NCBI RefSeq assembly: GCF_028583425.1
Contig: NC_072791.1
Span: 13,287,868-13,351,867 of the forward strand
Origin: Eublepharis macularius
Taxonomy: Eukaryota > Chordata > Lepidosauria > Squamata > Eublepharidae
Direction of reading: 5' to 3'
DNA: 64,000 bases
The notes under the pieces are model-generated. The model worked only from the letters and a program-made list of their open reading frames with translations, was not told the origin of the DNA and did no database searches. The position numbers and the translations under genes are program-made. Every line of letters starts with the position of its first letter. Within the stretch, counting starts at the first letter, position 1. Below are positions 1 to 10,755 of the stretch, piece by piece.

Positions 1-120
1 TGTTGTTTGTTTGATTTTAAACTGTTTTTGTGATGTAAGTTATTATAAATATGTAATCCACCCTGGGCCTGCTTTGCAGGGAGGACAGAATAAAAGTTGA
101 AAATAATAAATAAATAAATA
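1..120 (+). repeat. LINE 3' tail (L2-like)
   Basis: The segment reads like the 3' end of a squamate LINE: a T-rich stretch, then 'gtaatccaccctgggcctg' and a short A-rich tail ending in AAATA repeats. The same 'ctgcc/gtaatc...ata(t)aa' ending recurs at 8832-8916, 9869-9940 and 58380-58445. The 5' part is outside the window, so the clade is inferred. Confidence 0.45.
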
Positions 121-1264
121 CCCCCCCACCCCAGAAGGACAGGGAAGAACAAGGAAACCACCTGAGATGTAAGGGGAGGGCTTCCCTCTGGGAGTGCCGG
201 ATGAATGGATAGATAGGAATGGCAGAGGGGAACACCTGTGACAAAATAGTTATAATCAGGTGCCTGTCAGGCAAAATGGCAAAAACGGAGAGAAAAGCCA
301 TGGAATTCTACCCCTATCCCCACCCACAAGCTTGGAAACATTAAATAATTTTTTTTTTACGTCATACATGATATAAAGTATTCTCCAGGAGTGGGGAGTG
401 AGACTTCAGTGTTCTATGTAGCCTCTCCTCCATAACTATCAAAATCAGAATAAATTATGAGGAATTGCAAAAAGTAAATTATGCAGACTTAAATAAATGC
501 GTCGAGCAGGCGTTAAATATCAGGGTTGCAACACAGTCATTTTGGGCATGGAATCTTGACTTCCTGGGTGTAGAATTTTAGTTCAGTTCTCTCAGCACTG
601 TCTATAATCTTCTGGCCAAAACATCCGTCACATGCAAAGTTTATTTGATATTCGTTTGAAACTTCGCACTAGGCAGACTAAAAAATAAGCAAAAGCCAGC
701 ATCATTGATTAATTCAACTCTACAAGCGAAAGAACATGAGCCATTGCTTCTCCGTTCCGCCCAAGGAAAAATTCTGTCATCAGAAAAGCTGCAAATCTTT
801 ACAGTATCAGAATCAACAAAAGCAGGCAAAGACAGACATTGTGAAAATAGTGTTTTATTTGAAAGGGTGTCAAACGTCTCCATCTAGTGGTGCTAGATTG
901 AATAGCAGGCTGAACCACTGTGGGACCTGTTTGGAGAATGGCAGCTTTCCAAATACACCTCAAACACACCTACACCTGTTCCCCACTGCCTACTCACAGG
1001 AATAATCATCCTCGCACTCTGGATTTTCCTGTTCGTGCTGAGGGCGGCTTGTTATTATTAATTTTTGACTACATAATTAGGCTTGGTCGACTGGTTTTAA
1101 GATTTCATAAAAACTGGGAGTGGATCAGGTCGAAACTTTCATGTCAACATGTCAGGCTGCAGCCAACAATTCTGTTTTATGGAGCTGCGTGGCAGGGTTG
1201 AGGTTTGCTCAGTGACATGTGTCCAGCAGCTTTTGAAGTGGCCCTGTGTTTTAAAAGTGGTTTG
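121..1264. other. Unassigned intergenic sequence
   Basis: I see no convincing exon, RNA gene or recognisable repeat. The short open frames here have no protein-family resemblance and overlap in several frames, as expected by chance. Confidence 0.5.
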
Positions 1265-1272
1265 CCATGCAG

Positions 1273-1512
1273 CAGGGCTTTTTTTCTGGGAAAAGAGGTG
1301 GTGGAACTCAGAGGGTTGCCCTTGGAGAAAATAGTCACATGGCTGGTGGCCCCGCCCCCTGATCTCCAGACAGAGTGCCGCAGAAGCAGCACGGAGGGCA
1401 ATCTAAACTCCCATCTGTCTGGAGATCAGGGGGCGGGGCCACCGGCCATGTGACCATTTTCAAGAGGTTCTGGAACTCCGTTCCACTGCGTTCCGGCTGA
1501 AAAAAAGCCCTG
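1273..1512. mobile_element. hAT-like MITE, CAGGGCTTTTTTTC family (short form)
   Basis: This 240-bp element starts CAGGGCTTTTTTTCTGGG and ends GAAAAAAAGCCCTG. It is flanked by a perfect 8-bp target-site duplication CCATGCAG (1265-1272 and 1513-1520). The middle is nearly palindromic: 'gccccgccccctgatctcc' is mirrored by 'ggagatcagggggcggggc'. An 8-bp duplication with CAGGG termini is typical of hAT transposons. There is no coding capacity, so it is non-autonomous. Five further copies lie in the window. Confidence 0.9.
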
Positions 1513-1520
1513 CCATGCAG

Positions 1521-2195
1521 AGTTCTGATTCAGGAAGCACTGCCACACAGCATTTGTTAAGGCAAGGAGTGATCTATGGAACGGCTTATATCTTGATTGA
1601 AATCATTAGTGTACCTTACTAAAGCCCCTTCTGCACTGGGGACATTTCCTCACTATCCCAGAAGTCAAGCTGAAAACCGTGGAACCAGCTTGTCTGGGCC
1701 CTTTTGCACCTCTCATGTTCGATCAGTGTGATGTCATTCTTTTTAGTCTGCACCTTGTCAAAGTGTGTGGGGATTGATGAGTGCTTGCAGTTTCATCGCT
1801 GATATCTTCATTGGTGATGTCACAGTGCCAGCCCTTTCCTCTTTTTTTTTTTTTTTGCACACACGAATTGGTGTATCACTGGAATGCTAGATCAATCTAT
1901 TGACTGGATTTCTCCCTCTCAGTCCATCGGTGCACCAATCCTATGCTGGATTTTTAAAAAATTAAAAGACGAGAGGAAAGGAGGGAGGGATGGAAAGGGA
2001 GGGAGGGAGTGGCTGGATAGACAACAGTGGCCAATCACAATGAAGTGGGCTGGCAGAGGGTGAGAGGGGGGCAGAAGAGGGTGGAAAGCTAAAAGACGGG
2101 ATAAAGAGTGTGCATGGGGAAATATCAGACTGAAACACGGAAAATGTTGGGGTATAACAGCTTGATATAACTGGTTGGGGTATAACTGGTGAACA
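1521..2195. other. Unassigned sequence with purine-rich tract
   Basis: No gene or classifiable repeat is visible. From about 1965 to 2100 the + strand is strongly purine-rich (AGGGAGGGA-type runs). Confidence 0.4.
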
Positions 2196-2816
2196 CCATT
2201 TCAAGGTGTTAACCTTGGTGTTTAAAGCCCTTCACGGACTGGGACTTGCATACTGCCTCTTCCGTTACGTCCCCTGCAGGGCATGGCGCTCTGCAGACAA
2301 GCAACTCCTGGTGGTCCCCGGCCCGAAGGACATCCGTCTGGCCTTGACCAGGGCCAGGGCTTTTTATGCCCTGGCCCCAGGCTGGTGGAACACTCTCCTG
2401 CTGGAGATCCAGGCCCTGTGGGACCTATTCCAGTTCTGCAGAGCTTGTAAAATGGAGATGTTCTGCTGGGCCTTTGGCTGAGGGCCAGCAGGTTTCCCCC
2501 TTCTTCCACCTAAGACCACCACTTTTTCTGGGACTGCCCTCGGCCATGTGCTATACCTATATATGTGCCCATATACAGACTCCCAACTGTTTATTTAAGT
2601 AGCGACGCCTGGACTATTTTAATGATTGTTTTAAGATTATTATTGATTTTATAGTTTTATGATCAATTTACTGTATTTTATTAATGTTGTGAGCCACCCT
2701 GAGCCCATTCATGGGGAAGGCGGAGTATAAATCAAATCAAATCAAATCAAATCAAATCAAATCAAATCAAATCAAATCAAATCAAATCAAATCAAATCAA
2801 ATCAAATCAAATCAAT
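2196..2816 (+). repeat. L2-clade LINE, 3' fragment with (AAATC)n tail
   Basis: The + strand translates (2206-2481) to a decayed version of the C-terminus of L2-type LINE ORF2. 'VFKALHGLGLAY', 'YVPCRAWRSAD', 'LLVVPGPK' and 'ALAPGWWNTL' align with the usual pattern (Y/F)KALHGLAPAYL..PY.PSRALRSAD..LLVVPR..APRLWNSLP. An AT-rich 3' UTR follows, with 'gtgagccaccctgagccca', then 16 or more copies of AAATC (about 2729-2814). The element is 5'-truncated, as usual for LINEs. Confidence 0.8.
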
Positions 2817-3446
2817 AATAAATATAAGTGCTCCCAGGAAAACCGTGGAGAAGCCACAGAGTGGGCAGAGTGACTACTCATGGCAGCAAATCGGGAGCAG
2901 ATGGTCACAAAAAACCCCCTCTGCAGTATGGGAACTGAACCAGTGAAATTGGCCAGTGCAGAAGGGGTTTAAGTATTATTGTTAACAAGCTGGGACTCCC
3001 CTGAGCTCCAGTCTTTCCCCAGCACAAAAGTGGATGATTTACGTACTTTACAAATGCAACAAAGCCAACCCATAGACAAGACTGGGACTTCTGCACACTT
3101 GGGAAACTCCCCAGGAAATGAGAAAAATATGACTTATTAAAACAACAACAACAACAACAACAAAAACACACACCACATAACCTGATGAATACTGAATATG
3201 GTCCAGGAAGCACAGAACGTTAAAAGCAGTCAAAAGTCAAAGGGGTAGATCCTATTACGTCACTAAGCAAACTATGAAGCCTTACTCCAGCCTAAGGAGC
3301 CCTCTTCTAATTTAAGTGACGTTTCCTCCAACAGAAGAGCCATTTAAGTTGGAGGAAGTCTTCTTGGGAAGATGGTTGAGTCTATCCCAGTGACAAGGAA
3401 AAAAAAAAGAGGGGAAGGAAAATCAGCTTCCTTAAGACCCCGAGAG
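2817..3446. other. Unassigned sequence with short (AAC)n run
   Basis: No gene or named repeat was recognised. A short AAC microsatellite sits at about 3141-3168. Confidence 0.4.
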
Positions 3447-3454
3447 CTTGAGTG

Positions 3455-3838
3455 CAGGGCCGGCAGGCCTATTGAGGCCAGGTAGGCGGTGGCCGCAGGC
3501 GCGGGGTGCTGGAGGGAGCGCCAGAGGAGGCGCAGCGGGCGGGAGCGCACGCCACAAAGCACCAGCCTCCTATCCCTCCCACCCCGCGCTGCTGCCGCCG
3601 CCAGCACAAGCCCCCGGCCAGGCGCAGCCACCGCGGGCAGGCATCTGCGGCGGCACAGGCAACTGAGCGGGAGAGCTCGGAGGCCGCCCGCCGCAGCAAT
3701 TGGGCTGGCGGCAGCGCGTGCGCTCCCGTGATGAAGTCATGCGTGACGTCATCACACAGGCCGGTGCGCGCACGCTCTCGTGCGCGCACGGGGGCGCCCG
3801 GCTGGCCGCGAGCGTGGTAAACCCTTGCGCCGCCCCTG
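3455..3838. mobile_element. CpG-rich hAT-like element, CAGGGCCGGC family
   Basis: This 384-bp element begins CAGGGCCGGCAGGCC and ends GCGCCGCCCCTG. It is flanked by the perfect 8-bp duplication CTTGAGTG (3447-3454 and 3839-3846). The interior is extremely GC- and CpG-rich, far above the flanks. It therefore yields long open frames on both strands, including Ala/Pro/Arg-rich translations, which are composition artefacts and not genes. A related copy, also with a perfect duplication, is at 25182-25609. By composition alone this could be mistaken for a promoter CpG island. Confidence 0.85.
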
Positions 3839-3846
3839 CTTGAGTG

Positions 3847-5184
3847 CATGGATGCATTTGTGTCCTCCCCAAGTTATTTAGCACCCATTTCCCTACCTTC
3901 CTCTGGCCATTGCTATGTCAGCCACATTTTTGCATCTATGTCACCATGTTTGCAAAAGGCCAGACATCTGGATGTTGGGTCAAACTGAAGCAATCTGCTT
4001 CCAGGCTGTGGTGAAACGGGGCCTTTCCTCCCAACTTGTAGACCCCGCTCTGCCTACCCCTCCCTTTTCTAGTCTCTGGCCGGGCACCTGAAGGGGCTGT
4101 CTCCCTTTCCTGTCTCCAGGTAGTTGCTGCCACCACTGTCCCTGTATGGGGTCCTGGTTAGGCGGGACAGCCTCCTAACCTCCCTCCTTTGCTAGTGGGC
4201 CCAAGCAGTTGGGGGACTATGTGGAACAGAAGAGCTTTCTTCCTTCATAAATTCCAAAACTCATTTATTGAACTTCTAACTATACACAGGCAAATATACA
4301 GTGAACGGAAGGAATAATACAACCTAAAAAGAAACCCCTACTCTATCTCCCTCATGCCCTAATTAGATGTTGTGTAGGGCAGGCCCAATCCTTGATACTT
4401 GGGGTTAGATTAGATCTACCTCTCCCCTCAGAGCCATCTCTCCTTCAACTCCCTTCAGCCACCAACTGCCAACTGCCAACTCCCCTCCACCAACTGACTC
4501 GCTCTCCCTCCAATCACATTCCACTCCAGAACTGGCCCCTCCCCTCTGCAGCCTATAGAAAGTTAACTCCACAAACAGAATGGTGTTTCTCCACACAGGA
4601 CATTGGTGCCCCACAAAGGGCTAAGCAGGGAATGTTTTGGCAGGCACCCTGCTACCTTTTGATAACACATTAACCTTTTGTGAATACATTTTTGAAGGTC
4701 TCTCTTGGAAAGAGTCTGCCAGGGGAGTGCCATCCCCAAGCAGATTCAGGATATGTCTGCGAGCCACATTAAAGACTTGGGTTGGATTGATTTAATATTG
4801 AAATCAAAGATGGCCAGATTAGGAAATCAATCTGAGAGTCCTTGTCATGGATTTCAATGGGAAATGTGCTTCCATCTCCCATTAGGGATGAAATTCTCAG
4901 GGATTACACCCTTCTCTCAAAGGAGCCTCCCTCCCCGGTGCCAGGTGGATTTTTATATTGCCTGCTTTATAGGCAATTAAAACCCTCCCTTGCAAAGCAC
5001 CCACAGGCCTGAATTAATGTGAGAGCCGACTTTCCCCTCTGTTTTCAGGAGCCTCAAGTGGGGGGGGGGGAGAGAGAGAGAGAGAGAGAGAGAGTGTCTG
5101 GTTTGGGGTTTGTGTTTGTTTGTTTACAAACATGGAGAATGCAGGTGAGGCAGCCCACAGCCTGTTTCCCTCCAACCCGGTTGA
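3847..5184. other. Unassigned intergenic sequence with (GA)n
   Basis: No gene or classifiable repeat was found. A perfect GA microsatellite occupies about 5070-5095. Confidence 0.4.
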
Positions 5185-5192
5185 CTTCCCTC

Positions 5193-5410
5193 TAGGGTTG
5201 CCAACTTCAAGTTGGGAAATTCCTGGAGATCTGGGGGGTGAAACCTGGAGAAAGTGGGGTTTGGGGAGGGAAAGGACCGTGGCATGGCATAATTCCATAG
5301 AGTCCACCCCAAAAGTAGCCATTTTCTCCAGGTGAACTGATCTTTGTGGCCTGGAGACCAGTTGTAATTCTGGGAGATCTCCAGCCACTACCTGGAGGCT
5401 GGTAACCCTT
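5193..5410. mobile_element. hAT-like MITE, TAGGGTTGCCA family
   Basis: This 218-bp element has termini TAGGGTTGCCAAC and GGTAACCCTT and a perfect 8-bp duplication CTTCCCTC (5185-5192 and 5411-5418). It is the clearest copy for defining the ends of this family. Typical internal landmarks are 'gttgggaaattcctggaga', 'gccattttctccagg' and 'gtaattctgggagatctcc'. It has no coding capacity. Confidence 0.9.
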
Positions 5411-5418
5411 CTTCCCTC

Positions 5419-6217
5419 ACGGAAGCCTGGCTGGGAGAACATATTCTTCTCCCATCAGAGGAGGGTTTGATTTAAAGGTAGTTGTGTCTGAAACATAATC
5501 ATGGTCTAGCCAAGGCAGGCAAGTGAAGCTTGGGGATTCTTGTTCTATTGCCCCCTGACGCCGATCTGGGCAGCCCTGTTGGCAACCTCATACAAGGGAA
5601 ACAGTCCCCTCTGACTCCTGCAGGGCGTACACCGGCTGGTGCCGCCTGTCTGTTGGAGGAGGGGAGCCATAGCCTTTATGTCTCTGCCCCCTCCCCAGTC
5701 TCCCTTGCTTGCCTGCAGACATGTGCAAAATGTCCCTTGGATTTCAATCCATCCCCTGAAGGGCAAGTGAGATATCTTGCCTTATGTTAAATAAGCCAAT
5801 AAAGAAGATAAATATTCCACCCACTGACCCAGTCTGTCTCCAGGCAGGCGAAGCTTGGGTGTCTCCCTCTTTGCCCCTCATTTCCACAGCCCGGCCTGCC
5901 TGCCTGCTTATACAAGCGACGTGTTTCCCTCTTCTCCCTTTACAGGCTGGCTGGCACTGCCTACCAGTTCTTGCCCCCCCTTCCCCCTATTTTCTTTTGG
6001 TTTCAAATTTAATGCAAATTCCCTCTTGCCCTTGTAACCCCAGATATCCAAATAGCAAAGGGAACCAGGAACGGTGCCTATAAAGAATCCAAAAGCCTGC
6101 TCTAAGTTGGAGAGCTGTCCCAAGAACTGGCTAGAAGTGGAAATGGTGAAAACAAAACCACCAGTCAGGGTGCTTCTGCTAAACCGGCCCTCCTCTGTGT
6201 GATTGGCATCCCTGTTT
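5419..6217. other. Unassigned sequence, possible old tandem duplication
   Basis: No gene was found. Segments near 5510-5700 and 5840-5990 share an order of short motifs (AGGC.AG.GAAGCTTGGG, then a TTGCCCC-like motif, then C.TATACAAG), suggesting a diverged duplication. The match is weak. Confidence 0.25.
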
Positions 6218-6240
6218 TGATTTTTGAGAGTCAGTATGGT

Positions 6241-6572
6241 CAGAGCTTTTTTTCTGGGAAAAGAGGTGGTGGAACTCAGTGGTGGAACTTAAGACTGCAC
6301 AATGACATCAATTTGGGTCAGCTGGAACAAGGGGGGAGTTTTTTAAAAGTTTAAATTGCCCTTGGCGAAAATGGTCACATGGCCGGTGGCCCCGCCCCCT
6401 GATCTCCAGACAGAGGGGAGTTTAGGTTGCCCTCCACGCCGCTCGGCGGCGTGGAGGGCAATCTAAACTCCCCTCTGTCTGGAGATCAGGGGGCGGGGCC
6501 ACTGGCCATGTGACTATTTTTAAGAGGTGCCGGAACTCCGTTCCACCGCGTTCCTGCTGAAAAAAAGCCCTG
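6241..6572. mobile_element. hAT-like MITE, CAGGGCTTTTTTTC family (long form)
   Basis: This 332-bp copy starts CAGAGCTTTTTTTCTGGG and ends GAAAAAAAGCCCTG, with a perfect duplication AGTATGGT (6233-6240 and 6573-6580). It carries the extra ~90-bp arm ('gacatcaatttgggtcagct') also seen at 15278 and 18974. It is inserted near the 5' end of a CORE-SINE. Confidence 0.9.
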
Positions 6573-6676
6573 AGTATGGTGAAGGGGCAAGAGTGACAGA
6601 CTAAAATATGGGCAAAGCAGGTTCGATTACCCACTCTGCCATGGAAGTTTGCTGGGTGACGTTGGGCCAGTCACAC

Positions 6677-7077
6677 ACAGGTTTGCCAGGTCCCCTTATC
6701 CTCCTGGCAGGAGTGGCGGGACCTGGCGCTTACTTTGTCTTCTTCCTAATGTGCGTGTGCATGACCCCGCACCAACACGATGATGTCACGAAGTGACATC
6801 ATTGTGCAGGATGGGGGAGGGCACGCACACTTCACTGCTGCCTGATTTGAGCCCCAAATGGGCTCGATTTGGCCCATTTGGGGCCCAAATTGGCCCACTG
6901 TGGAGCGCAGGAGCGCTCTTGGGTGGCATGATATCAGTGACATCATTGCGCTAGCCCTGGGAGTGTGCCCAGGAGGCCTGTTTCCCACCTTTCCCCCCAC
7001 CGGCCAGATAAGTAGTGACGGGGGGTGAAAGATGAGAATGGGGGATTCCCTGCCCCTGCAGGGGGAATGGGATCCCC
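6677..7077. mobile_element. hAT-like MITE, GCCAGGTCCCC / 'gtgatgtca' family
   Basis: This 401-bp insert lies within the CORE-SINE core, bounded by a perfect 8-bp duplication AGTCACAC (6669-6676 and 7078-7085). Its left end reads CAGGTTTGCCAGGTCCCC. Inside are repeated 'gatgtcacgaagtgacatca'-type palindromes, shared with copies at 18119, 43868, 57530, 59276 and 62288. Confidence 0.75.
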
Positions 7078-7205
7078 AGTCACACACTCTCGGCCTAACA
7101 TACCTCACAGGGTTGTTGTGAGGATAAAATATAGGAGAGGAGAATGATGCAAGCTGCTTTGGTGGAGTATAAATGAAATTAAGTAAGCATGTAAGTAAAG
7201 CAGCC

Positions 7206-7912
7206 AATTGGGAGGGGGATTTCTAACTGGGAAAATAATGAACCCCCCCCCCCGGGCCAGTGAACCAGTTGGTCCCCAGAGCCCCCACCTTAGAAAATCT
7301 GTTGAACCTTCCTCACAGATGGAACTATAAAGTTAATTTTAACTCCTGCCCTCCAGCCTCATCCCCCAGATTTGCAAAACAGGAACTCAAACTTATTTGA
7401 TTGCCCCAGAGCCGGTGACCTATTTCTGTCTCTTTCCTCCTACAGATATTTCTATAATTGTATTTAGGAACTGATCATGATGACTGGTAGGTCTGCACCA
7501 GTCAAATGTCTGCTTTTGCAAAACTCTTTTAGGCTCCATTTTCTGACAGGGACATGGTTCCAGCCCACATTCAGTCAGGTTGCCATTTTTTTAAACAGGC
7601 CCAGCTCTTTTGCCTTTCACAGCTCACAGAAATTCAACAGGTAAAGCTTTTCCATGGCTGGCTTCTCCAGAACTGTTCTTTTAATTAAATGCTAATCTTT
7701 TGCTGGAGGTAAGTTCCCCCCCCTCCCAATCAGTCACCTAATTAAAGGCATCCTGGTAGATCTAGTGTGTAAGCTTAAATGGGCACAAATTTGTACAGGA
7801 CTAAAAGCAAAAGTTTTGAAACAGAAGGCATGTTTGGGGTCTTAGGTAACGTCTATCACACCAGCCATCATTTTCAGAGATGGTATGCCGTTTGCCGAAC
7901 TTAAAACTACTC
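7206..7912. other. Unassigned intergenic sequence
   Basis: No gene or recognisable repeat was found. Confidence 0.45.
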
Positions 7913-7913
7913 T

Positions 7914-7959
7914 CTGTGATCATACGAAGCTGCCTTATTATTACCGACCGAGTCTAACC
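7914..7959 (-). repeat. Sauria-type SINE, 3' fragment
   Basis: 'atacgaagctgccttatta' followed by 'gagtctaacc' is the reverse complement of the usual Sauria SINE 3' part (...tcagtataaggcagcttcat). Only about 45 bp remain before a DNA element begins. Confidence 0.5.
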
Positions 7960-8102
7960 TAGGGTTTCCAGGACTTGGTTGGGAAATGTCTGGAGATCTG
8001 GGGGGCAGGGTTTGGAGCTCAGTAGGGTATAATGCCATAGACCCCATCCTCCAAAGCAGCCATTTTCTCCAGGGGATGTGATCTCTGTCCTTTGGCAACC
8101 AT
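7960..8102. mobile_element. TAGGGTTGCCA-family MITE (short copy)
   Basis: The segment runs from TAGGGTTTCCAGG through 'gttgggaaatgtctggaga' and 'gcagccattttctccagg' to GGCAACCATA. It lacks the segment that usually follows the 'cattttctccagg' landmark. Confidence 0.7.
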
Positions 8103-8574
8103 ATTCTGATCTCAGGCAGCCAGGCTCTGTGCTCCTGCTCCTGCTGGATGGAGAAGCAAGACCCGCCCCCCCAAAACAGGGGGAGGCGGCAGCATGTTGT
8201 GATGTCACTTGCAGGTTTGGACCTAGTCGTGATGTAGTGGTAGGCAGAAGAAAAGCTTTTTTAAAAAAAATAACTGTCAGCTATGGTGTGACATCACTTC
8301 TGGAAAAACAAGGAAGTGACTCCAGTCCTCTCTAGGGATCACCTAAAACCCTGTGGTTTGACTATAGAGTTTCAGGCCCTCTGTATCCCTGCCACCTGGT
8401 CTACTGGTTGCCAGGACAGTGTTGCACAGCACTCTAGAAATTCTCCAAATCTCTATAGTAAAAACCAGATATTAGGGAAATTCACTCTTCTGGGTCCGAA
8501 ACTGGAAGTGATGACATGGCATGGTGTGACTCCAGTTTTCAAAATCTCAGCCCAGTCATTGCACTTGATCTGAC
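8103..8574. repeat. Fragments of the 'gtgatgtcacttc' MITE family
   Basis: Several 'gatgtcactt(g/c)' motifs and a segment with 'tatagagtttcaggcc' and 'ctctagaaattctcc' match pieces of the MITE family seen at 18119-18437 and 43000-43150. Element ends cannot be set. Confidence 0.35.
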
Positions 8575-8670
8575 CTCTAGGCCTTTTAGCTCAGTATTGT
8601 CTTCTCTGAGTGATAGGTGCTCTCAGGGGCTTGGGCAGAGAAAAGTCTTTCCCAACACTGCTATCTGGAA
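8575..8670 (-). repeat. Sauria-type SINE fragment
   Basis: 'ttagctcagtattgtcttct', then 'gtgctctcaggggcttgggc' and 'agtctttccc', is the reverse complement of the Sauria SINE middle and 3' part. Confidence 0.5.
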
Positions 8671-8916
8671 AGAGGCTTGGTGGGATATTATTTACCAGGT
8701 TATTTACTTACATCTGTGCCATGATAAGCTGCAGCTGCCCATTTCCACACATTAAGCCCTCTATTAAAGGGACAGGACACTTTTCTGTGTTGGCAACCTT
8801 TGTTCTACTGCTTTGTTGGTTTTTGCTGTCTGATCAAACAGTTTGTTATATTTTGTAATCTGCTGGGAGCTTCAGTGAGAAAGGCGGGCTATAAACGAAG
8901 CAAATAAAATAAAAAC
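8671..8916 (+). repeat. Unclassified LINE tail
   Basis: The segment ends 'ttttgtaatctgctgggagc', then 'gaaaggcgggctataaacg' and an A-rich tail, a standard squamate LINE/SINE ending. Its 5' part (tattatttaccaggtta and agctgcccattt) recurs at 37840-37890. Confidence 0.45.
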
Positions 8917-9122
8917 TGTGGCTCCGTAAAGACAAACACCTTTTCAATGGAAGAAACGTCTGGGTGACAAAATCCTCATCCACAACAAATTTTTTAGTCT
9001 TTAAAATGCCGCAAGACTTTGTTAGCGGGGCTGCAGAAGATCCATTTCCATCTAGAAAACGACAGCTGGGTGTGTGCATGATACAGGTTTCTAAAATGAC
9101 ACACGGGTTGAAGATAATGGCT

Positions 9123-9254
9123 GATTCCGCACACGTTGGGTAATGCACTTTATCAATCGTTTGAGGTGGATTTTTTCCTCCGCACACAAAAAAATCTGTT
9201 CCAAATGATCTATAAAGAGGATTGGAAGTGCATTATCCAACGTGTGCGGAATCA
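9123..9254. mobile_element. Small palindromic MITE (GATTCCGCACACG ends)
   Basis: The left arm begins GATTCCGCACACGTTGGG and the right arm ends CCAACGTGTGCGGAATC. The arms are about 25-30 bp and surround a short A/T-rich centre. No clear target duplication was identified. Confidence 0.7.
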
Positions 9255-9385
9255 CTCAATGAACAGAAAGAGTTTCCCCCCCTCTCCCTCTCCTATAACT
9301 AGAACTTGGAGACATCCAGTGAAGTTGTTGGACAATAGGTTCAGGATGGACAAAAGGAAATGCTTTACTGAACGAGTAATTAAAA

Positions 9386-9612
9386 GAGTGGAATTCATTC
9401 CCAGGGGATGCAGGGATGGCCATAAGCCTGGACGGAGGAGAGGCCCATCAGTGGCGAGTCCTGACTTAGAGAACCTCCATATGCAGAGGCAGTTAACCTC
9501 TGCATATTGGGGGCAACGTCAGGGGAGGGCTTTAGCTCGTTGGCCCTCCTGGGTTAACTACTGGACTAGACAGACCACTGCTCTGATCTAGCAAGGCTCT
9601 TCTTACATTTTT
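9386..9612 (+). repeat. L3/CR1-like LINE 3' fragment
   Basis: It carries the family landmarks: 'gaattcattcccaggggatg', 'ggcc.tcagtgg', 'gaacctccatatgcagaggc', 'ctggactagacagaccactg' and 'ctcttcttaca'. Related fragments lie at 12728-13041, 17095-17980, 18833-18955, 37492-37826 (minus) and 55780-55925. The clade assignment is from memory of similar amniote repeats. Confidence 0.6.
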
Positions 9613-10182
9613 ATATTCCCCCAGGAATTTGTTTGCCCCGGCTCACGTTGGAGTTTCTGGTGCTGGAGGTGAGCCAAGCTCCTCCAGAAAAAGGGGCAGC
9701 TCAAGAGGTAACATGCAGATTGAAATGCTTCCGACGGCATCAGGCACTCTGTGCGATTACACCTGCACACAGCATTGTTAGCCAACTAGCCCTCCACCTC
9801 TATACCCCCCAGGCTGAAAATTGCTTGTGTCTGTATGGCACTACTAGTTTTGTTTTCAAGCTGAGTATTGTTTCTGGCCTGACTGTATTTTGTATTTATT
9901 TTTGTTGTAAGCTGCCTTGGGTGTTCTTTGGAGTAGAAGACTGGGGGGGAATTCATAATCTACACAGAAAAAAACCCAAGCTCCACTTTCAGGGTGAGAG
10001 TCAGCCGGTAAGTCTCTTTGTTGCCCGATGACAAATGGAGTTGCCAGCAAGTCAAACCAAACCCCAGCTTGGCATCCTCTAAATTCATTTTTTTTTTGCA
10101 CCTCTCCTGCTCTTGCATCTTTAATGCCGTTGCAGACCTCTGCAGGTGATGCTTTTCATAGCAGGCTGGCAAATGTATCGCT
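9613..10182. other. Mostly unassigned; LINE tail at 9869-9940
   Basis: Apart from a LINE-like ending ('tgttgtaagctgccttggg') at about 9869-9940, nothing was recognised. Confidence 0.4.
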
Positions 10183-10385
10183 CTAATACATTTTTTATCC
10201 CACCCTTGCTTTAAGGGGGCTCACAGCAGAGAACGTGGCTCTTTCGCATTTTATCATCACAACAACCCTTTGAGGTAGGTTAGGGTGAGAAAACAAGAGT
10301 GTGTGACTGCCCTAAGGTTTGGGCAAAGTAGGGTCTGAGTCACCCAGATCCTACTCCATCATTCTAACCACTACACCACATTATC
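10183..10385 (-). repeat. CORE-SINE (MIR-like)
   Basis: On the minus strand it reads from the tRNA-like head (TAATGTGGTGTAGTGGTTAG) through 'gggtgac' and 'tcacc..aaccctacctca' to 'gggataaaaaatgtatta'. It is the first of three CORE-SINEs in the same orientation before the promoter. Confidence 0.75.
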
Positions 10386-10434
10386 ACCTGCCACTATCTG
10401 CTCATCATTCTGTCCTGAAAGTCTGAACAGTACT

Positions 10435-10651
10435 TTTCCTTCCTTCCTTCCTCACTTTTTCTCCCCAACAGGGACCCAAAGAAGCTTACATCATTCTCTT
10501 CTCCTCCATTCTCCCTCACAACAACTCTGTGAGGTGGGTCAGGCTGAGAATGTGTGACAGACCGAAGGTCACCCAGAGAGCTTCTATGGCAGAGAGGAAT
10601 TTGAACCTGGGTCTCCCAGATCTAACTCTCTAACCACTATACCACACTAGC
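10435..10651 (-). repeat. CORE-SINE (MIR-like)
   Basis: This is a well-preserved copy. Its minus strand starts TAGTGTGGTATAGTGGTTAG, contains the B-box-like GGTTCAAATTCC and the core GGGTGACCTTCGGTCTGTCAC, and ends in the 'gagaatgatgtaagcttctt' tail. Confidence 0.8.
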
Positions 10652-10755
10652 ATGGAAATAGATGCCAAAAGCAGCCCCCAAAGACTAGTCAGCTCAGCCC
10701 TGTCTTAAATGGGATGATAACTCCAGTGTATCTGTATATTTGCCACGTTATTTTT

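Larger units (their letters stand above)
6218..7205 (+). repeat. CORE-SINE (MIR-like) split by two DNA transposons
   Basis: Reading past two insertions, the host reads 'gagagtcagtatggt', 'gggcaaagcaggttcgatta', 'gggtgacgttgggccagtcacac', 'tcacagggttgttgtgagg', 'gtggagtataaatga'. That is a tRNA-derived CORE-SINE with an RNA polymerase III B-box-like GGTTCGATT and the conserved GGGTGACnTTGGGCcAGTCAC core. The inserts are at 6241-6572 and 6677-7077, each with its own 8-bp duplication. Confidence 0.75.

Noticed and set aside
2206-2481. A host protein-coding exon of 91 codons
   Set aside because: The translation is the decayed C-terminus of an L2-type LINE protein, followed by LINE 3' UTR and an AAATC tail.
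3448-3884. Several overlapping 72-126-codon open frames on both strands
   Set aside because: They lie in the CpG-rich CAGGGCCGGC transposon. The open frames result from GC richness and show no protein family.
5060-5097. A GAGA-type regulatory element
   Set aside because: It is a plain GA microsatellite next to a G run and there is no evidence of function.
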